Origin: an uncultured Collinsella sp.
GTDB lineage: Bacteria; Actinomycetota; Coriobacteriia; Coriobacteriales; Coriobacteriaceae
DNA: 64,000 bases
NCBI GenBank assembly: GCA_902491345.1
Contig: CABUHI010000007.1
Span: 1-64,000 of the forward strand
Direction: 5' to 3'
The translations under genes and the position numbers were made by a program. Position 1 is the stretch's first letter. Every line of letters begins with the position of its first letter. Below, piece after piece: positions 59,961 through 64,000 of the stretch. Under the pieces are notes generated by a model, which saw only the letters and a list, made by a program, of their open reading frames with translations, searched no databases and was not told where the DNA came from.

Positions 59961-60934
59961 TGACGATTCTTGCCGTCGCCGCCGGGTTCGCGGCCGACCT
60001 TGCCTTCGGCGACCCGCGCTGGCTTCCCCATCCCGTCGTCGCCATGGGGCGCGCGATCACGTGGGCCGAAGGCCGCCTGCGGCACGCATTCCCGCAAACG
60101 TCCGCGGGCACGCGCGCCGCAGGGCTTGTGCTCGCCGTGGCGCTTCCGCTTGCGTGTGGGTTTTTGACCTGGGGAATCCTGCATCTTTGCGGCATGGTTC
60201 ACCCCGGCTTGCGCTTCGTGGCCGAGGCATGGGCGAGCTATCAGATTCTCGCGACATGCGAGCTGCGCCGCCAGAGCCTGGCCGTGGCCCGCGCGTTCTC
60301 GAAGGGCGGCCTTGTCGCGGCGCGCGAAACCGTCGGGCTCATCGTGGGACGCGACACGTCTGTTCTCGACGAGCAGGGCGTTGTGCGCGCCGCCGTGGAA
60401 ACGGTGGCGGAGAACGCGAGCGACGGCGTCATCGCGCCGCTTTTCTACCTTATGATCGGGGGTGCGCCCTTGGGCATGGCATACAAGGCTGTGAACACGC
60501 TCGACAGCATGGTGGGCTACAAAAACGCGCTCTACATCGACTTCGGCTGCGCCTCGGCGCGCCTCGACGATGCGGTGAACTGGATTCCCTCGCGCTTATC
60601 GGCCCTGCTCATGATCGTCGTGTGCCCGATCGTCGGGCTCGACGCGCGCGGGGCGGCGCGCATCTGGCGCCGCGACAGGCGTCGCCATGCGAGCCCCAAC
60701 TCGGCGCAGACCGAGTCGGCGTGCGCGGGCGCGCTCGGGCTGCGCCTGGCAGGACCCGCGGTGTATTTCGGCAAGCTCGTTGAGAAACCGACGATAGGCG
60801 ACGCGTCCCGCGAAATCGAGTGGGGAGACATCGCCCGGGCGACTAGGCTCATGCTCGCCGCGTCCGTATGCGCGCTCGTCGTCTTCGGTGCCGCACGTGC
60901 AGCGGTCGTGCTCGCCGTGGGGGCGATGTCATGA
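59960..60934 (+). CDS. cbiB: Adenosylcobinamide-phosphate synthase CbiB
   Basis: CbiB is a membrane enzyme attaching aminopropanol (phosphate) to adenosylcobyrate. The 324-residue protein has the family opening FAADLAFGDPRWLPHPVVAMG, the ETVAENASDGVIAPLFY motif and GMAYKAVNTLDSMVGYK. The start is ATG 59960 next to GTG 59957, in the overlap with the preceding stop. The stop overlaps the cobD ATG. Confidence 0.94.
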   Translation: MTILAVAAGFAADLAFGDPRWLPHPVVAMGRAITWAEGRLRHAFPQTSAGTRAAGLVLAVALPLACGFLTWGILHLCGMVHPGLRFVAEAWASYQILATCELRRQSLAVARAFSKGGLVAARETVGLIVGRDTSVLDEQGVVRAAVETVAENASDGVIAPLFYLMIGGAPLGMAYKAVNTLDSMVGYKNALYIDFGCASARLDDAVNWIPSRLSALLMIVVCPIVGLDARGAARIWRRDRRRHASPNSAQTESACAGALGLRLAGPAVYFGKLVEKPTIGDASREIEWGDIARATRLMLAASVCALVVFGAARAAVVLAVGAMS

Positions 60935-62154
60935 GGGAAGACCACGCCGCGTCCCGGGCTGCCGGGGGAATCCTACGCGCCCGTGCGCATGGGGGTAGCA
61001 CGCAATCGCTCGGCATCGCTTGCGAAGGGGGCGCCTCCGACCTCATTGACTTCTCGGTGAACGTGAATCCGGCAGGCCCCTCGCCGCGCGCCGTCGCCGC
61101 AGCTTGCAAGGCGCTTTCTCGAATCGACGCCTACCCCGATAGGGAAAGTCTCGCCCTCGTTCGCGTCCTAGCGCGCGCCCAGGGCATTCGCGAAGATACT
61201 ATCGTCTGCGGCGCGGGCGCGTCCGACATCATCTGGCGGCTCGCCGCGGCGGTGCGCCCGAAACGCATCGTCGTGTGCGCGCCGACGTTCTCTGAATATG
61301 CGGAGGCGGCATCGTACTTTGGCGCATGCGTGCAGGAGTTCCCGCTCTCCGAAGCGGACGACTTCGACGTGCCCGCCTCCTTCGCCCGCGCGATCGAGGG
61401 GCCGGGAGACGTGGCGTACCTCTGCAATCCGAACAACCCGACGGGGCGCCTCGTCGACCCCAGCGTGATCGATGCCGCGGCTTGCCGCTGCGAGCAGGTG
61501 GGCGCGCTGCTCGTCGTGGACGAGTGCTTCCTCGGATTTGCGCCCGACGCCCGCGAAAGGAGCGTGGCCGCGCGCGCCGCGTGTTCGCACCATGTGGCCG
61601 TGCTCTCCGCGTTTACCAAGCTCTACGGAATGGCAGGGTTGCGGTTGGGGTATCTGATCAGCGGAAACGCCCAACTCATCGAGGGGATTCGCCGGGCGGG
61701 GCAGGCGTGGCCCGTCTCCTCGGTCGCCGAGGCCGCGGGCATCGCCGCCCTGGAAGACGTCGAATACGTTTCGCGCACGCGCGATGTATTGGCGGGCGAG
61801 CGAGCGTGGCTTTCCCACGAGCTCTCCTCGCTCGGGCTTTCCGTCGTGCCGTCGGATGCGAACTTCCTTTTAGTCCGCACGCCGGCGAAAGACATCCCCG
61901 AGCGCCTGTATAAACAGGGGGTTTTGGTCCGCACGTGCGACTCGTTTTCGGTACTGTCCCGTTTCTGGTGCCGCGTCGCGGTGCGCACGCGCAAGGAGAA
62001 CGCCCGGCTTGCGATGGCGTTCAGCCGCGCGCTTCGGGCGGAAGGCGCATCGGGCGAAGGCGAACCCGACGAACGGGGCGGCGCTTCTTGCAGCGGCGCT
62101 ATGGCGGGCGCGGATGGCCGAGGCTCGGCGAAGGAGGTCGATTCCCGTGGGTAG
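60931..62154 (+). CDS. cobD: Threonine-phosphate decarboxylase CobD-like PLP enzyme
   Basis: This class I/II aminotransferase-fold enzyme makes aminopropanol phosphate from threonine phosphate. The 407-residue protein has FSVNVNPAGPS near the N-terminus, CNPNNPTGRLV, VVDECFLGFA and the PLP lysine in SAFTKLYGMAGLRLGY. A Gly/Ala/Arg-rich tail of about 45 residues exceeds the usual length. It overlaps cbiP by 8 nt. A histidinol-phosphate aminotransferase would look similar; the location within the B12 operon decides. Confidence 0.92.
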   Translation: MREDHAASRAAGGILRARAHGGSTQSLGIACEGGASDLIDFSVNVNPAGPSPRAVAAACKALSRIDAYPDRESLALVRVLARAQGIREDTIVCGAGASDIIWRLAAAVRPKRIVVCAPTFSEYAEAASYFGACVQEFPLSEADDFDVPASFARAIEGPGDVAYLCNPNNPTGRLVDPSVIDAAACRCEQVGALLVVDECFLGFAPDARERSVAARAACSHHVAVLSAFTKLYGMAGLRLGYLISGNAQLIEGIRRAGQAWPVSSVAEAAGIAALEDVEYVSRTRDVLAGERAWLSHELSSLGLSVVPSDANFLLVRTPAKDIPERLYKQGVLVRTCDSFSVLSRFWCRVAVRTRKENARLAMAFSRALRAEGASGEGEPDERGGASCSGAMAGADGRGSAKEVDSRG

Positions 62155-63646
62155 GGCGAAGCCCATCATGATCCAGGGCACCATGTCGAACGCGGGGAAG
62201 AGCCTGCTTGCGGCCGGGCTGTGCCGTGTGCTTTCGCAGGACGGCCTGCGCGTGGCTCCCTTCAAGAGCCAGAACATGGCGCTCAACAGCGGTGTCACGG
62301 CCGATGGGCTCGAGATGGGGCGCGCCCAGATCATGCAGGCCGAGGCGTGCGGCATCGCGCCCGACGTGCGCATGAACCCCATCCTGCTCAAGCCCGAAAG
62401 CGACCACCGAAGCCAGCTCATCGTGGCCGGCAAGGCGCAGGGGGCCTTCGCTGCGAGGGACTACTTCGCGCGAAAGAAGGCGCTCATGCCGCAGATTTTG
62501 GAGGCGTTCGATTCGCTCGCGGAGGAAAACGACGTCATCGTCATCGAGGGCGCCGGCAGCCCCGCCGAAATCAACCTTGCCGAAAACGACATCGTCAACA
62601 TGGGGCTCGCGCGCGCCGTGTCCTCCCCCGTGCTGCTCGCGGGCGACATCGACCCAGGCGGGGTGTTTGCTCAGCTCTACGGCACGGTCGCGCTCTTTGC
62701 GCCCGAGGATCGCGCTCTTTTGCGGGGGCTTGTGGTGAACAAGTTCCGCGGCGATGTGGAAATCCTGCGCCCGGGTTTGGCCCCGCTCGAGAAGATGTGC
62801 GGGGTTCCCGTCGTGGGGGTCGTGCCGTATCTTACGCTCGACCTGGACGACGAGGACTCGCTCGCGCCGCGCCTATCTGCCCGCGAGGCGCGCGGCGTCA
62901 TCGACGTCGCCGTCGTGCGCCTTCCGCATCTGTCGAACTTCACCGACTTCGACCCGCTTTCGCGCGTGCCCGGCGTGGGCGTGCGCTACGTTTCCTCGAC
63001 GACCGATCTGGGCCGACCCGACCTGGTGGTGCTCCCCGGCTCGAAGACCACGCTCGACGACGCGCGCTGGCTTGCGGCTAGCGGCATCGGAGCCTGTGTA
63101 CGCGCGCTTTCGGGCGCGGGCACGCCGGTGCTCGGCATATGCGGAGGCTACCAGCTTTTGGGAGACGAGCTTTCCGATCCGCACGGCAGGGAAGGCGCTG
63201 GCACCGCGCGCGGGCTCGGGCTCATCCCTGCAAGTACGGTGTTCAAGGAGGAAAAGCGCCTCGCCCAGTCGGAGCTGCGCATCACGGGCGCCCAAGGCGC
63301 GTTCTCGGTGTGGAACGGCATGACGGCGCGCGGGTACGAGATTCACGACGGCGAAACGACCGTCTCCTGCGCCCCTGCGGGCACGATTGGCGGCAAACCA
63401 GAAGGCGCGGCCTGCGGAAACGTGTTCGGAACCTATCTCCACGGCCTGTTCGACGAACCGGGGGTGGCGCTCGCCCTCGCGCGCTCGCTCGCGCGCATGC
63501 GCGGCCTGCCCGAGAGCGTCGTGGGTGCCGCGGGCGCGGCGTCCGCGGCCGATCACCGTGCGCGCGAGTTCGACCGCCTGGCCGACGTCGTGCGCGGGGC
63601 GCTCGACATGGAGTATGTCTACCGTATTATCGAGGAGGGCGTATGA
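62147..63646 (+). CDS. cbiP: Cobyric acid synthase CbiP
   Basis: CbiP amidates side chains b, d, e and g of adenosylcobyrinate a,c-diamide. The 499-residue protein has MIQGTMSNAGKSLLAAGL and FKSQNMALNSGVT in the ATPase half and LGICGGYQLLGDEL (catalytic Cys) plus GTYLHGLFD in the amidotransferase half. The start was set at GTG 62147 because AAGGAGG lies 9 nt upstream; the longer reading from 62009 has no such site. It overlaps the last gene by 4 nt. Confidence 0.95.
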   Translation: MGRAKPIMIQGTMSNAGKSLLAAGLCRVLSQDGLRVAPFKSQNMALNSGVTADGLEMGRAQIMQAEACGIAPDVRMNPILLKPESDHRSQLIVAGKAQGAFAARDYFARKKALMPQILEAFDSLAEENDVIVIEGAGSPAEINLAENDIVNMGLARAVSSPVLLAGDIDPGGVFAQLYGTVALFAPEDRALLRGLVVNKFRGDVEILRPGLAPLEKMCGVPVVGVVPYLTLDLDDEDSLAPRLSAREARGVIDVAVVRLPHLSNFTDFDPLSRVPGVGVRYVSSTTDLGRPDLVVLPGSKTTLDDARWLAASGIGACVRALSGAGTPVLGICGGYQLLGDELSDPHGREGAGTARGLGLIPASTVFKEEKRLAQSELRITGAQGAFSVWNGMTARGYEIHDGETTVSCAPAGTIGGKPEGAACGNVFGTYLHGLFDEPGVALALARSLARMRGLPESVVGAAGAASAADHRAREFDRLADVVRGALDMEYVYRIIEEGV

Positions 63647-64000
63647 TCCACGTGTATCATGGCGACGGCAAAGGCAAGACCACGGCGGCGATGGGCCTCG
63701 CCCTTCGCATGCTCGCCGCAGGCCGCCGCGTCGTCGTCGTGCAGTTCCTTAAAGACGGCGAAAGCGGGGAGGCGCGCCTGCTCGCCGAGCATTTCGGCGT
63801 GCCCGTGTTCGCGGGGAAGGCGTCGGACAAGTTTACCTGGTCGATGACGTCGGAAGAACTTGCCGCGACGCGCGAGCTGCACGATGGGAACCTCGCTTCC
63901 GCGCTCGCCGAGCTCGAGGGCGCGCAGGAGGGGCTGCTCGTGCTCGACGAGGCGCTCGACGCGCTTTCGAAGGGTCTTGTCGACGAGGCGCTCGTGGACC
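63643..64000 (+). CDS. cobO: Cob(I)alamin adenosyltransferase, CobA/BtuR family, operon copy (3' truncated by window)
   Basis: The gene starts at ATG 63643 in the cbiP overlap (ATGA) and runs off the window with no stop in the 119 codons present. It has VYHGDGKGKTTAAMGLALRML at the N-terminus and VVVQFLKDG, then EGLLVLDEALDAL. It is a second member of the family encoded at 74-559 and, by position, the enzyme for de novo synthesis. Missing ring genes (cbiC, cbiJ) may lie beyond the edge. Confidence 0.93.
   Translation, partial: MIHVYHGDGKGKTTAAMGLALRMLAAGRRVVVVQFLKDGESGEARLLAEHFGVPVFAGKASDKFTWSMTSEELAATRELHDGNLASALAELEGAQEGLLVLDEALDALSKGLVDEALVD

Noticed and set aside
60931..62154. Histidinol-phosphate aminotransferase (HisC)
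   Set aside because: The fold is shared, but the gene is coupled to cbiB and cbiP in the B12 operon, where CobD belongs.

Overview
The window reads as chromosomal DNA of a high-GC Gram-positive bacterium of the Coriobacteriia (Collinsella-like). This is inferred from gene style and order: a DUF523 protein, an ileS T-box leader with an ATC specifier, the run aroK-aroB-like-pepP-efp-asp23-nusB-xseB-tlyA-nadK-recN, a fructose PTS with two 1-phosphofructokinase-like kinases, and G1-U72 tRNA-Glu genes. No 16S rRNA or other phylogenetic marker is present, so the genus is a judgement.

Positions 1-43 kb are ordinary core genome. In order they hold a stand-alone cob(I)alamin adenosyltransferase, ftsH, DUF523, a glycerol-dehydrogenase-like enzyme, T-box plus ileS, lspA-rluD, a glycosyltransferase, a small A24 peptidase, a dGTPase-like HD protein, rarA, an anti-sigma/sigma-B-type pair with an AI-2E family membrane protein, an AT-rich orphan membrane protein, alaS-ruvX-mltG-yqeG-aroK-aroB-like, then pepP, efp, asp23, nusB, xseB, tlyA, nadK and recN. 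From 31 to 39 kb lies a sugar-PTS block: an RpiR regulator divergent from a fused fructose EIIBCA, then HPr, enzyme I and two PfkB kinases. It is followed by cca, two identical tRNA-Glu(CTC) genes, a flippase-like membrane protein and a TetR regulator.

Positions 43.2-64 kb form a more GC-rich cobalamin region with two divergent transcription units. The left unit (minus strand) starts at a consensus promoter and a cobalamin riboswitch. It encodes an exported CbiK-type cobaltochelatase lipoprotein, a small lipoprotein, a substrate-binding lipoprotein with an extra N-terminal beta domain resembling NEAT domains, a FecCD permease, and an ATPase with N- and C-terminal extensions. The right unit (plus strand) is a tightly overlapped anaerobic B12 operon: cbiF-D-L-G-H-ET-A, cobT-U-S, a CobU-like/CobC fusion, cbiB, cobD, cbiP and a second adenosyltransferase cut by the window end. 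cbiC and cbiJ are not seen in the window.

The most unusual signals are (1) the riboswitch-controlled extracytoplasmic chelatase plus metallophore-type ABC transporter, (2) a family of palindromic repeats, one inside a 152-bp nested palindrome and a related copy inside the coding sequence of the ATPase, with covarying inner stems, (3) a CobU-like domain lacking its catalytic-His motif fused to an alpha-ribazole phosphatase domain, and (4) an AroB-like protein that has lost the NAD and zinc signatures.
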